Shown here: piece by piece, positions 51,544-60,415 of the stretch | How positions within the stretch are numbered: position 1 is the first letter of the stretch | Layout: every line of letters starts with the position of its first letter | NCBI GenBank assembly: GCA_944372115.1 | Contig: CALVYH010000003.1 | Coordinates: 1 to 64,000 of the forward strand | Length of the DNA: 64,000 nt | Reading direction: 5' to 3' | From: an uncultured Bacilli bacterium | GTDB lineage: Bacteria > Bacillota_I > Bacilli_A > RFN20 > CAG-826 | Made by a program: the position numbers and the translations under genes | The notes under the pieces: model-generated | What the model was told of the DNA's origin: nothing | Database searches by the model: none | Seen by the model: only the letters and a program-made list of their open reading frames with translations

Positions 51544-52842
51544 TTAATCAATTTTTCTAAGCCAATCACCGATTTCACTATAATCATCAATCCAAATAGT
51601 AATCAAATCATATGAGAAAAAATAATTTGTAACATCTCTAAATGTTTTTTCACCATATCTTTCTTCTTTTTTCATAAATATAAAATTAAATTTTAAAAAG
51701 TTAGAAGCTAATTCTAATAATCTTTTCATATTTGGATCAGTTAAAGATATTCCAATAAAAATTGATGTTTTAAACATAAAATCATGTAATTGCTTAGCAA
51801 TATTCCATGAATATGGGTTGTTATAAAGATAAAAATATTCAGATTCATTAAAAATTAATGAATCTGTAAATTTTTCTTCATTGTATTTATCAAAAGGAAG
51901 TAATCCATGCACATGATAAATATCCACCTTTGCATCTTTAGTTAAAAAGGCGTTATCATCATAAACCGTGTTATATAAAATACCCCTTCTTTTAAGAATG
52001 TACTCTAAGTTTGTGTCGTAATTATATGTGATAACTGTTGTTTTATTCTGTCTTTCAATAAAATTGGTTAATTCATATAAAGTAGAATTAGGATCATCAA
52101 AATCAATATTGTCCTTAAAAAGATATAATTCTTTATTTAATTCTTTATAAGTATCAAATCCGTTAGTTTTTAAAATTTTTGAAGAAACGAAAAGTTCATT
52201 TCCAACATAATGAGAAATTTCTTCCATTCTTTCCTCATTTCCTTCATAAAAAGTTGAATTTAAGGCTGAAATTAAATGTTTCCAATCTTTTGCACCATAA
52301 TTTACATTCATTCCCGCTCCTAAAATAAGGTCAGTATCAAGTTGATAAGTAAAAAGTTTTAAAAGATAAAGAATGAAAGAATCTTCATTTTCTTCTTGTC
52401 TATCTAAGTTTAAACGATATAAAAGTTCATCTTTAAATAAAGATTCATCTTTTTTCTTTAAAGTGTAGTTAATTTTCTTTCCTTCAATATATCCAACAGC
52501 TAAAAAATTATCTTCATCGAAGTAAATATTTAAACTCGATAACGGAATATAAGGATCTAAATTTTTTAAAGATTTTACTTTAAAGAAATTTACGTTACCC
52601 ATAATATCTACCTCCTCTAAATTAACTTTAAAAATAGAAGAGTAAATATGAACAACATATTTATGAATATGGTCATGAGATGAATAAACAACAACTTTAA
52701 AATTACATTTTGGATCGAAATGAAATCCGAAAGATCTAAAAATTATTTTTTTATAACTAACTCCATTTAAATAATATAAATAAAGTAAGATAAGTAAGCA
52801 TTTTTTGCTAAATATGTAATTTTCTCTTTCTTTTTTTCTCAT
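51544..52842 (-). CDS. SIR2-like domain protein (predicted NAD+ hydrolase or binder)
   Basis: About 432 residues from ATG52842; an upstream TTG would add 16 residues. The first ~165 residues are an uncharacterised domain. The SIR2_2-type core follows: LILGAGMNVNYGAKDWKHL (175-177 GAG loop), VITYNYDTNLEYI (Asn274, normally TTNYD), and IYHVHGLLPFD (the catalytic-type His312). SEYFYLYNNPYSWNIAKQL, then FIGISLTDPNMKRLLELA, complete the SIR2_2 pattern. Such domains act as NADases in bacterial antiphage systems (ThsA, DSR, SIR2-containing Argonaute partners). Here it leads five RDD membrane genes with a 7-nt gap. No transmembrane region is seen. Immune function is inferred, not shown. Confidence 0.85.
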   Translation of the reverse strand: MRKKERENYIFSKKCLLILLYLYYLNGVSYKKIIFRSFGFHFDPKCNFKVVVYSSHDHIHKYVVHIYSSIFKVNLEEVDIMGNVNFFKVKSLKNLDPYIPLSSLNIYFDEDNFLAVGYIEGKKINYTLKKKDESLFKDELLYRLNLDRQEENEDSFILYLLKLFTYQLDTDLILGAGMNVNYGAKDWKHLISALNSTFYEGNEERMEEISHYVGNELFVSSKILKTNGFDTYKELNKELYLFKDNIDFDDPNSTLYELTNFIERQNKTTVITYNYDTNLEYILKRRGILYNTVYDDNAFLTKDAKVDIYHVHGLLPFDKYNEEKFTDSLIFNESEYFYLYNNPYSWNIAKQLHDFMFKTSIFIGISLTDPNMKRLLELASNFLKFNFIFMKKEERYGEKTFRDVTNYFFSYDLITIWIDDYSEIGDWLRKID

Positions 52843-52956
52843 AAACACAAATTTCCTAACGTTTAAAATTTTAGCATGTTTTAGGTTCAAATAATAAACT
52901 TATTCTCAAAATTTTCTACTTCATTTTGTTTTAAAAATATAGAAAAAATAAGTCAA

Positions 52957-52974
52957 TATAATTAGAATAATTAC
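52957..52974 (+). promoter_or_regulatory. -10 box of the esterase gene, near-leaderless
   Basis: TATAAT at 52957-52962 lies 12 nt before ATG52975, and there is no Shine-Dalgarno. A 5-nt or shorter leader is expected. Confidence 0.45.
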
Positions 52975-53949
52975 ATGCGTTATTTTATTTTTAAAAAATT
53001 ATACGATTATATATGGAAAAACGCTGATATAGGCGATAAAAAGATAAAAAGTAAAGAAATTAAACCTGAAGGAATTATAAAAAAAGAATATTCCATCTTT
53101 TTCCCTAAGAATAAAACAATCAAATATAAATCTAACGAATTAAAATTTAATATTTATTATGATAAAAATATTAAAACTCGTCCTGTCATTATTGATATTC
53201 ATGGTGGTGGATGGAAATACGGCGATAAAGATTTAAATGATAATTTTTGTTATCATCTTGCAAAAAATGGATTTAACATTGTTTCTTTATCATATTCATT
53301 AGGTTATAAAGCAAAATTAATTAACCAACTCCAAGAGATCCACTTTTTAATTAATCATTTAATTTCAAATAGTGAAAATTTTTTTCTTGATATGTCTTCA
53401 TTATTTTTAACTGGTGATAGTGCTGGTGGAGAACTTGCTTTTCTTTACACTGCTATTATAGTAAATAATTTTAAATACGGAGAAATTTATAAAATTTTCA
53501 ATAAAAACAATATAAATGTCAAAGGAATTGCTCTAAATCATGCAACTTGTTATTTGAAAGATTTAGGTGATTTCCCAGGACATAAATTTTTAACTTGGAT
53601 ATGTAAAAACGGTATTAAAAGGATGCTTTATGGCCCTTTCTTTAAACAAAGAAAAATATATACAAAAACTGACCCAAACGATATTTTCCCCACATCAAAT
53701 CCATTCCCTCCAATTTTAATTCTTACTTCAAGAGGCGATAAACTATATTCATTCCAATCAATTTTATTAAATGATGATTGTAACTTATATGCAATTCCTC
53801 ATAAATTTATTAATTTGGATAATGAAAAAGCTATTCATGTTTTTAACGTTCTATATCCAAATTTAGACGATTCAATCTATTTTAATAATGAAATTACAAA
53901 TTTTTTCAAAACTGAATTAAATAAAAAGGAAGAAGAAACTAATAAATAG
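52975..53949 (+). CDS. HSL/BD-FAE-type alpha/beta hydrolase (carboxylesterase-like)
   Basis: A 324-residue serine hydrolase without a signal peptide, so probably cytosolic. The oxyanion-hole motif is IDIHGGGWKYGDKD (HGGGW). The nucleophile elbow is LTGDSAGGELAFLY (GDSAGG). A late Asp is in ILILTSRGDKLYSF and a His in KAIHVFNVLYP, completing the catalytic triad. Members cleave short-chain esters, including acetyl or feruloyl groups on sugars. It is a single gene; its stop abuts the stop of the convergent nadD gene, with no base between. Confidence 0.9.
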   Translation: MRYFIFKKLYDYIWKNADIGDKKIKSKEIKPEGIIKKEYSIFFPKNKTIKYKSNELKFNIYYDKNIKTRPVIIDIHGGGWKYGDKDLNDNFCYHLAKNGFNIVSLSYSLGYKAKLINQLQEIHFLINHLISNSENFFLDMSSLFLTGDSAGGELAFLYTAIIVNNFKYGEIYKIFNKNNINVKGIALNHATCYLKDLGDFPGHKFLTWICKNGIKRMLYGPFFKQRKIYTKTDPNDIFPTSNPFPPILILTSRGDKLYSFQSILLNDDCNLYAIPHKFINLDNEKAIHVFNVLYPNLDDSIYFNNEITNFFKTELNKKEEETNK

Positions 53950-54576
53950 TTATAGATAATTGTTTTCTTTCAATATATTAATTACAAAATCATAAGTTAG
54001 TTTTTCTAAATCTTTTTCATCTTTTTTATACAAATATTCTCTAATTTTTGTAGACGAAATTCCTGTTAAATCAAAAGATGGATCAATAAAAATAAATGAT
54101 TTTTCATGGCCTTTTAAGAATGAATTTTCATTAATAATTCTATTTAAAACACCATTATTTCTTTTAACTACGATAAATTTAAAATCTTTTAAAATATCAT
54201 CAATTCTATACCATTTATCTAAATTTTGAAGTTTTTCACTACCTATTACGAATAAAATTTCATCATCTTTATATTTTTCTTTTAAGTAATTTAATGATTT
54301 ATAAGTAGTAGAATTTTCATCATCTATTTCATGTAAATCTAATTCAATATTTTTATTTTGTTTTATAAATTCGTTTAATATTTTAATTCTTAATTCAATA
54401 GGTAAAATTTCCTTATTATTAAAATTATTTATTGAATGATTATGAATTTTATTTGTTATTAAAAGAATGCCTTTTTCGGCATCAAAGAAATTAACTAAAT
54501 ATTTAATTATTTTTCCATGAGCTTTCGTTAAAGGATTAAAACTTCCTCCTAAAACAATAATTTTATTAGATCGCAT
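53950..54576 (-). CDS. nadD: Nicotinate-nucleotide adenylyltransferase
   Basis: Makes deamido-NAD from nicotinate mononucleotide and ATP. The nucleotidyltransferase start is IVLGGSFNPLTKAHGKII (GSFNPxTxAH). The core has VIGSEKLQNLDKWYRIDDIL, and the end has ISSTKIREYLYKKDEKDL (the ISSTxIR motif). Its 208 residues match NadD; no fused HD domain is present. It follows the thioredoxin-like lipoprotein gene by 3 nt. The unusual pairing carries no clear functional meaning. Confidence 0.93.
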   Translation of the reverse strand: MRSNKIIVLGGSFNPLTKAHGKIIKYLVNFFDAEKGILLITNKIHNHSINNFNNKEILPIELRIKILNEFIKQNKNIELDLHEIDDENSTTYKSLNYLKEKYKDDEILFVIGSEKLQNLDKWYRIDDILKDFKFIVVKRNNGVLNRIINENSFLKGHEKSFIFIDPSFDLTGISSTKIREYLYKKDEKDLEKLTYDFVINILKENNYL

Positions 54577-54579
54577 AAT

Positions 54580-55509
54580 TTATTTATCCAATTTTTCTAT
54601 AATCTCATCTTCACCTATATAACAAGCCGAATAATGATTATCACTTATTTCAAATAAAGAAGGTACATATCTAAAATATGTTTCACTAACTTTATTAACT
54701 TTATTTTCAATATTTTCTTTTACATATCTATTTTTAAAATCATCAACACTAGAAACATCATTAGGAACTTTAAATTTATTTCTAATTTCTTTTCCTTCTT
54801 CACTTGAAGAAGGAAATACATTAAATGTAAAAATAGGTACTTCTTTATTTTTAGGTGAACTTAAATAATTTAAAAGAGTGGGTTTAACCTTAAAACAATG
54901 AGGACACGTATCAAAATATAAATAAATATAATATCTTTTATAATTTAATGTATAAAATTCTTCTATTTCTTTTAATATAGCATTATTAAAATCACTATAA
55001 CTTCTACTATCTAAAGTCGTAGATATTAAATATTTAGCAGGTTCAACTCCTCCAGCAATATAATCATAAATAACTCCATTATTAACAATATATAAAGATG
55101 GAACTAGATTAATAATTGTATCTTTTAAAGTAGAAACTTTATTATTTACCATTATATTTTTACATTCTTCAATAGTTAATGAAGAATCAGAAATATAATT
55201 AGCACCTTCTTCTTTTAATCTAATAGTATTATAAATATAAACTTTAAAATGCTTATTTCCTTTTTTATATTCATTTAAATGATTTAAGATAACATTTTTA
55301 TTTTTATTACAACTTTCGCAATCAACTCGATATAAATAAACTCCATATGTTTCTTCTTTTTGAAGATAAAAATTATTGATATTATCTAAATAATATTCTT
55401 TAAAAGAAGAATAATCTAAAGAAGGATCTATCTCAAAAGTAGGTAAAGAATTACAAGAAGTTAAAAATAATAAAATAAATAATATAAAACTTTTAAAAAT
55501 TTTTTTCAT
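54580..55509 (-). CDS. Lipoprotein with two thioredoxin-like domains
   Basis: A 309-residue surface lipoprotein; signal ends FLTSC (lipid Cys19). The mature chain carries two CxxC sites: VDCESCNKNKNVIL in the first half and LYFDTCPHCFKVKPTLL in the second, which has the thioredoxin active-site context. A thioredoxin-like YRYVPSLFEISDN (x-cis-Pro) is near the end. It may be an extracytoplasmic disulfide reductase or oxidase. The gene precedes nadD on the same strand. trxB is 6 kb away and opposite in strand, so direct coupling is not suggested. Confidence 0.75.
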   Translation of the reverse strand: MKKIFKSFILFILLFLTSCNSLPTFEIDPSLDYSSFKEYYLDNINNFYLQKEETYGVYLYRVDCESCNKNKNVILNHLNEYKKGNKHFKVYIYNTIRLKEEGANYISDSSLTIEECKNIMVNNKVSTLKDTIINLVPSLYIVNNGVIYDYIAGGVEPAKYLISTTLDSRSYSDFNNAILKEIEEFYTLNYKRYYIYLYFDTCPHCFKVKPTLLNYLSSPKNKEVPIFTFNVFPSSSEEGKEIRNKFKVPNDVSSVDDFKNRYVKENIENKVNKVSETYFRYVPSLFEISDNHYSACYIGEDEIIEKLDK

Positions 55510-55603
55510 AACTAAATATTTTTTTATAAACTTATTAAAAATAAATAAGTCTTAATAATTATACTAAACTAATCATAAACATATAAAACAAAATTCATTA
55601 TTT

Positions 55604-55618
55604 TGGTATACTTTATAC
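55604..55618 (+). promoter_or_regulatory. Extended -10 promoter, leaderless start
   Basis: TGG-TATACT with the -10 at 55607-55612 lies 6 nt before ATG55619. With a normal 6-7 nt spacing the first transcribed base would be the A of ATG. Confidence 0.65.
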
Positions 55619-57238
55619 ATGCAAAACGAATTTAAAAAAGCAAAAATAGCAATTGTAATTCCTCTTTTATTCTTTTTACTTATTTTAGTTTTTTTCTTAT
55701 TAAATTTATATGCTTTAACTGGTGAATACTCTTTATTAAATTTAATTATTGAAATAATTTTAGGTTTATTTTTATTATTTTTCTTTTACAAAATATTGAT
55801 TTTTTTATTTACACCTAAAAAATTATTAAAAATCAATGATGATGAAATAATAGTTTATAAATTTAATAAAAGAACTGAGATAAGTTATAAAGATATTTTT
55901 ACTCTTTATAACGTCCCTAGTTCATTTTTAACTACTTCTATTTTTATTATTTATCTTAAAAATGGTAAAAAAATAAAAATAAAATATTTAAAAGAAGATA
56001 AGCTTGCTTCTTTAATGATTTTTTCTAAATTAGATCATAACTTTTTTATTGATAAAGAAAATTTATTTTTCAAATTTTTTATCAGAATTTTTAATTTCTT
56101 TGAAAGTTTTTTCTTACATTTTATTAAATATAAAATTCCTAAAGAAATTAAAAATATCGAAGATATCACTTTAAAATTTAAAGAAATGGGCGCAAAAAAA
56201 GTATTTATTGTTAAATACAATCATTTAAATCTTACTTTTATTGATAATATTTTTGAAAATTCTGATATATCTTATTTTGTTTTTGATAAATCAATTCCTA
56301 ATCCAAGTGAAGAAATAGTTTTGGAAGCTAAAAAAGCATATATAAATAATAAATGTGATTCAATTTTAGCGATTGGAGGAGGATCAGTGATTGATCTAGC
56401 TAAAGCTTTAGGAGTAGTAATTAAAAATAACTCTAAAGATTTAGAAAAATATAGTGGTTTATTTAAAGTTAGACATCATCTTCCTCCTTTTATAGTTATT
56501 CCTTCTACTCCTGCTAGTGGAAGTGAGATGTCTTATGCTTCAGTCATTACTTTTAAAGATAAAAAATATTCAATTATTTCTGCTAAAATTATTCCTAAAT
56601 ATATCTATTATAGCGATGAATTAATTTCTTCTTTATCAAAAGAAATATTAGTTAATAGTATTATGGATGCTTTAACTCATGCTTTAGAAAGTTATTTAAA
56701 TGTTTTTAAATATAAAAAGTATGATAATTATGCTTTAAAAGCGATAAAACTTACCTATGAAAATTTAGATGGTGCTTTTAATAATAATGATTTAGTTTCA
56801 AAAAAGAATTTATTTAAAGCTTCTTCTTTAGCAGGTATAGCTTTTTCGCTTAAAGGAGTAGGAAATGTTCATGCCTTATCTCATGCTTTATCTTATAAAT
56901 ATAATCTAGCACACGCTAAAACTAACGCTATTATCTTACCTTTAGTTATAAAAACTTATCTTTATAATAAAACTGCTAGAAAAAAGATGAATTATATATC
57001 TAAAAATATATTAAATAATACTTCATTAATCACTTATTTAGACGAATTAACCAATAAATATCATTATAATGTTAATATAAAAGAAATTAAAAAAGATGAT
57101 ATCTCTTTTTTAGCAAAACATGCTAAAAAAGAAGCTATTCCTTTATATGGAACACCGATTATATATTCAAAAATTATGTATTCTTATATGTATTTAAATC
57201 TATATAGTTATTATAAAAAGGAGATAAAAAATAAATAA
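55619..57238 (+). CDS. Iron-type alcohol dehydrogenase fused to an N-terminal membrane PH-like domain
   Basis: A 539-residue protein. Residues 1-65 contain two membrane helices (about 10-30 and 40-64). A bacterial PH-like segment (70-135, DDEIIVYKFNKRTEISYKDI) follows, as in YdbS/bPH proteins. From about 180 a class III (Fe-ADH) dehydrogenase begins, with the nucleotide loop AIGGGSVIDLAKALG (251-265) and metal residues Asp350, His354, His418 and His432 at the spacing seen in FucO. An iron-ADH normally has about 380 residues and no membrane part. The enzyme would thus be tethered at the cytoplasmic face. The substrate is unknown. The following DUF2804 gene is 4 nt away, with its Shine-Dalgarno in the end of this gene. 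Confidence 0.85.
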   Translation: MQNEFKKAKIAIVIPLLFFLLILVFFLLNLYALTGEYSLLNLIIEIILGLFLLFFFYKILIFLFTPKKLLKINDDEIIVYKFNKRTEISYKDIFTLYNVPSSFLTTSIFIIYLKNGKKIKIKYLKEDKLASLMIFSKLDHNFFIDKENLFFKFFIRIFNFFESFFLHFIKYKIPKEIKNIEDITLKFKEMGAKKVFIVKYNHLNLTFIDNIFENSDISYFVFDKSIPNPSEEIVLEAKKAYINNKCDSILAIGGGSVIDLAKALGVVIKNNSKDLEKYSGLFKVRHHLPPFIVIPSTPASGSEMSYASVITFKDKKYSIISAKIIPKYIYYSDELISSLSKEILVNSIMDALTHALESYLNVFKYKKYDNYALKAIKLTYENLDGAFNNNDLVSKKNLFKASSLAGIAFSLKGVGNVHALSHALSYKYNLAHAKTNAIILPLVIKTYLYNKTARKKMNYISKNILNNTSLITYLDELTNKYHYNVNIKEIKKDDISFLAKHAKKEAIPLYGTPIIYSKIMYSYMYLNLYSYYKKEIKNK

Positions 57239-57242
57239 ACTT

Positions 57243-58265
57243 ATGGAACAAAAAGAATTAAAAGAAGGTCGTTTACTCGATTATGAAGGTAATTTATATG
57301 AAGCTGGATATTCAACTTCATTAATTAAAAAATATAAAAGAAAAGATATTATTGGTTTAAAATCTAGAATTAAAGAATGGGATTATTACGCTATATTTAT
57401 TAAAGATTACGCAATATGTTTTACTATTTCAGATTGTTCAATCTTTTCTCTTGTTTCAATTTCTATAATTGATCTTGCTAAAAAAGGATTTAAAACTAAA
57501 TCAAAAATAAAATTTTTCACTTTTGGAAAATTAAATTTACCTTCTTCTAGTGAAATAGGAGATACCGTATATTCTTCAAAAGATTTTTCGCTTACCTTTT
57601 TAAATAATGGAAATAGTAGGGAAATAAAAGCCAATATTAAAAACTTTTCTAATGATAAAGATTTAGATGTTGATATTATTCTTTCTTCTACTTCATCTAA
57701 ATCAATGGTTATTGCTACCCCATTTAAAAAGAAAAAACACTTCTACTATAATCAAAAAATCAATAATTTAGTTGCAAATGGCTATTTTAAACTTGGTGAT
57801 AAATTAACTTCGATTAAAGATGGATTAGCTGTTTTAGATTGGGGAAGAGGTGTTTGGACTTATAAAAATACTTGGTATTGGGCTTCTTTATCTATTAAAG
57901 ATAATGATGGTTATAAAGGATTTAATCTAGGTTATGGATTTGGTGATACATCTAATGCTAGTGAAAATATGTTATTTATTAATAAAGAAGCTTATAAACT
58001 CGATGATGTTAAATTTTATTTTACTAAGAAAAATGGAAAAGAAGATTTTTTAGGACCTATTAAAATAGAATCTTCTGCTAAAGATATTCTTTTAACCTTT
58101 ACACCAATAGTTGATCGTCATGAAGATACTAACGCTTTATTTATCGCTTCTTTTCAACATCAAATATTTGGTAAATTTAATGGAAAAATTAAAACTAAAG
58201 ATAATAAAGAAGTTATATTTAAAGATGCTGTTGGGTTTTTAGAAAAAGTAAAAAATAGATGGTGA
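57243..58265 (+). CDS. DUF2804 family protein
   Basis: A 340-residue soluble protein. The diagnostic part is AVLDWGRGVWTYKNTWYWAS, followed by GFNLGYGFGDTSNASENMLF, which recurs in DUF2804 proteins. These are beta-rich, related to carotenoid-1,2-hydratase-like folds, and of unknown role. It begins MEQKELKEGRLLDYEGNLYE. Translation starts after aaaaggag, inside the end of the dehydrogenase gene, so they form an operon and could act on the same compound. It ends in TGA, which lies in the loop of the terminator hairpin. Confidence 0.85.
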   Translation: MEQKELKEGRLLDYEGNLYEAGYSTSLIKKYKRKDIIGLKSRIKEWDYYAIFIKDYAICFTISDCSIFSLVSISIIDLAKKGFKTKSKIKFFTFGKLNLPSSSEIGDTVYSSKDFSLTFLNNGNSREIKANIKNFSNDKDLDVDIILSSTSSKSMVIATPFKKKKHFYYNQKINNLVANGYFKLGDKLTSIKDGLAVLDWGRGVWTYKNTWYWASLSIKDNDGYKGFNLGYGFGDTSNASENMLFINKEAYKLDDVKFYFTKKNGKEDFLGPIKIESSAKDILLTFTPIVDRHEDTNALFIASFQHQIFGKFNGKIKTKDNKEVIFKDAVGFLEKVKNRW

Positions 58266-58279
58266 ATCCATCTATTTTT
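58251..58279 (+). terminator. Terminator overlapping the DUF2804 stop codon, bidirectional
   Basis: AAAAATAGATGG and CCATCTATTTTT pair over 12 bp; the TGA stop is in the 5-nt loop. T-runs flank both strands, which fits convergent genes on either side. Confidence 0.9.
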
Positions 58280-58303
58280 TATTTAATAGATATTATTAAA
58301 AGG

Positions 58304-58996
58304 TTAAAAATCTCTCTTTTTAAACATTAAAAGTGCTAAAAAGAAGAATAATATATACATTAATAATCCGAAAACAAAAAAGTTAATTATTCCAAATATC
58401 CATAAAGAAGAAATCATTCCTTCCATAACTGTTGGAATTAAAATAACACCCATAGGAATAAGGGTAGTTAAAAATGAAAATATAGAACTTAAAACAAGTG
58501 CTTTACTACTTCCAATAGCCGAACACATAAATAGAGACATCGAACCTGAAAATAAGCATGATGCTAAAAATGTTAAAATTAATCCTACATAAATACTTAT
58601 ATCAAATGGTGCATCCATAACAAATAAAGCTACTAAAAATGGGATTAATAAAATAAATGTAGCAATAAGATGAAGTAAAACTTTTGATAATAAAACTTTA
58701 CTTTTTTTAACACCAACCGAAAGAATAAATGGAGTCCAATGTGATTTTTCATCAAAACTATATGAAGAAATTAGCATATTTCCTGGATAAAATCCTCCGA
58801 TAAACATTAAAGGCATAAGTAAATAAATTCCATTTCTACACATTTCTTCAACACTAGGTAAACTTCCATCTTGAGTTGGTTCATTTATTACATTTCCATC
58901 GCTAAAAGCTATAAAACAAAGAAAAATAACTACCAAAAGATAGATAACAAATACCATTCTTAAATTGTAAAATTCTTTTAATAATAAACCTTTCAT
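58304..58996 (-). CDS. ABC-2 type exporter permease
   Basis: A 230-residue membrane protein with about six helices. It has the ABC-2 layout: cytosolic start MKGLLLKEFYNLRMVFVIYL, an extracytoplasmic loop (FSDGNVINEPTQDGSLPSVE) and SYSFDEKSHWTPFILSVGVKKSKVLLSK after helix 2, a pattern of YtrC/BcrB-type permeases. It overlaps the ATPase gene by 4 nt (ATGA) and would form a YtrBC-like exporter. Cargo is unknown: lipid, peptide or antibiotic are all possible. Confidence 0.88.
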   Translation of the reverse strand: MKGLLLKEFYNLRMVFVIYLLVVIFLCFIAFSDGNVINEPTQDGSLPSVEEMCRNGIYLLMPLMFIGGFYPGNMLISSYSFDEKSHWTPFILSVGVKKSKVLLSKVLLHLIATFILLIPFLVALFVMDAPFDISIYVGLILTFLASCLFSGSMSLFMCSAIGSSKALVLSSIFSFLTTLIPMGVILIPTVMEGMISSLWIFGIINFFVFGLLMYILFFFLALLMFKKRDF

Positions 58997-59835
58997 AGTT
59001 TCTTACCTCTAATAATTAGAATCATAATCTCTGAAAGATTAGCTCTTCTTTTATTTTCTAAATCATATTTATCTGATAGAGTAATAAATTCAATATAATC
59101 ATCATTAAATCTTTTATATTTAATAACAAATTCTTTATTTAAATTTTCCCATGTTAAATTATCTACTTTAAAATAATCATACATATTTAAAAGTTCGTTT
59201 TTAGAAGAATTTAATATGATTTTACCTTCATGAATAAAAACTATTTGATCACAAATTCTTTCTAAATCTTCAACAATATGAGAAGAAATTAATACGCTTC
59301 CACCGTTATTTTTAATTTCATGAAGTATATCTAAAATTTCATCTCTAGCAATTGGATCAAGTCCATTAGTTGGTTCATCTAAAATAAATAATTTAGCGTG
59401 ATGAGAAAAAGCGATGGATAAATTTAGTTTAACTTTCATTCCTTTAGAAAGTTCACGACATTTTTTATTTTTATCTACCCCAAATTTAGTTAAATATTTA
59501 TAAAATGTATCGCTTTCCCACCCTTTAAAGATATTTTTTAAAACTTTTTCAAGTTGAAAAAGTTTAATATTTTCTGGGAAATTTAATTCATCAAGAATAA
59601 AAGAAATCTTTTCTCTTTCTTCATTAGTTAATTTATTAATTTCTTTATCAAAAATATGAACAACTCCTTCTTTAAATGAAGTTATCCCGGCTAAAATTTT
59701 CATAGTAGTAGATTTACCAGCACCATTTTCACCGATAAACCCACATATTTCTCCTTCATTTAATGATAAAGAAACGTTATCTAAACTAAAATTTTTATAG
59801 TGTTTATTTAAATTTGATATTTCGACTACTTTCAT
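58993..59835 (-). CDS. ABC exporter ATPase (YtrB/BcrA-like)
   Basis: A 280-residue ATPase with one nucleotide-binding domain. Walker A is GENGAGKST (36-44), the signature-like element ELSKGMKVKLNLSIA, and Walker B LFILDEPTNGLDPIARDEIL; the H-loop is VLISSHIVEDLERICD. The C-terminal part of about 60 residues is the short extension typical of antibiotic-type exporters. It pairs with the permease encoded directly downstream. The GntR repressor usual in YtrB operons is absent, and instead the transcript begins with a Nudix gene. Confidence 0.92.
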   Translation of the reverse strand: MKVVEISNLNKHYKNFSLDNVSLSLNEGEICGFIGENGAGKSTTMKILAGITSFKEGVVHIFDKEINKLTNEEREKISFILDELNFPENIKLFQLEKVLKNIFKGWESDTFYKYLTKFGVDKNKKCRELSKGMKVKLNLSIAFSHHAKLFILDEPTNGLDPIARDEILDILHEIKNNGGSVLISSHIVEDLERICDQIVFIHEGKIILNSSKNELLNMYDYFKVDNLTWENLNKEFVIKYKRFNDDYIEFITLSDKYDLENKRRANLSEIMILIIRGKKL

Positions 59836-59839
59836 ATTT

Positions 59840-60415
59840 TTATTCCATATAATTTGATGAATCTAAATAGGTTAAAGCTTCTAAAACGATATTTTTAACT
59901 ATTTTTTCATTTTCTCCTTTTGTTTTTTCTTCAATTTCTAATCGATGAGAGCCACCATTTATTACGTTTAAATTAATAAAACGATATTTAAGTTTATTCC
60001 TTGCTTCTTCACTTAAATATTTATCATTGGTGCCATAAGCAATATAATCAGTTTGTTCTAAATAGCAAATTGATTGATCTAAAGGAGTTAAACAAATATA
60101 TTTAATTTTACTTATTAAATTTGGATATTTTTCTTTAATTAATTGTCTCAATTTTCCAGCAAAAATAGTTCCAATACTTTTAGAAATTAAAATAATTTCG
60201 CTATATTCATTTAAAGAATTAAAATTTATTTTCGATAAAACGAATTCATAGGCTTTCTCTTTATTAAAAAAATCATTTTTTTCATCATAAAAATAGGAAT
60301 AATCTAAATAAAGAGTATCTCCCTTTATAGCTTCATCAAGTTCTTTTAAAAGTGGTTTATTTAAACCATATCGAATTCCTGGAAAAATAATTTTAATTGT
60401 TTTTAGTATATTCAT
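59840..60415 (-). CDS. Small alpha/beta-hydrolase-fold protein
   Basis: A 191-residue protein with no signal. A nucleophile elbow is seen in ILISKSIGTIFAGKLRQL (S-K-S-I-G). TDYIAYGTNDKYLSEEA offers the acid and VINGGSHRLEIEEK the His, so a catalytic triad is plausible. No substrate can be inferred. The gene overlaps the NERD-like gene by 23 nt and precedes the ATPase gene by 4 nt, so it belongs to the Nudix-to-exporter operon. Confidence 0.72.
   Translation of the reverse strand: MNILKTIKIIFPGIRYGLNKPLLKELDEAIKGDTLYLDYSYFYDEKNDFFNKEKAYEFVLSKINFNSLNEYSEIILISKSIGTIFAGKLRQLIKEKYPNLISKIKYICLTPLDQSICYLEQTDYIAYGTNDKYLSEEARNKLKYRFINLNVINGGSHRLEIEEKTKGENEKIVKNIVLEALTYLDSSNYME

Noticed and set aside
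53950-55509. Functional link between nadD and the SIR2 gene (NAD metabolism)
   Set aside because: They are on separate transcripts with an esterase gene between them. Mere proximity is weak evidence.
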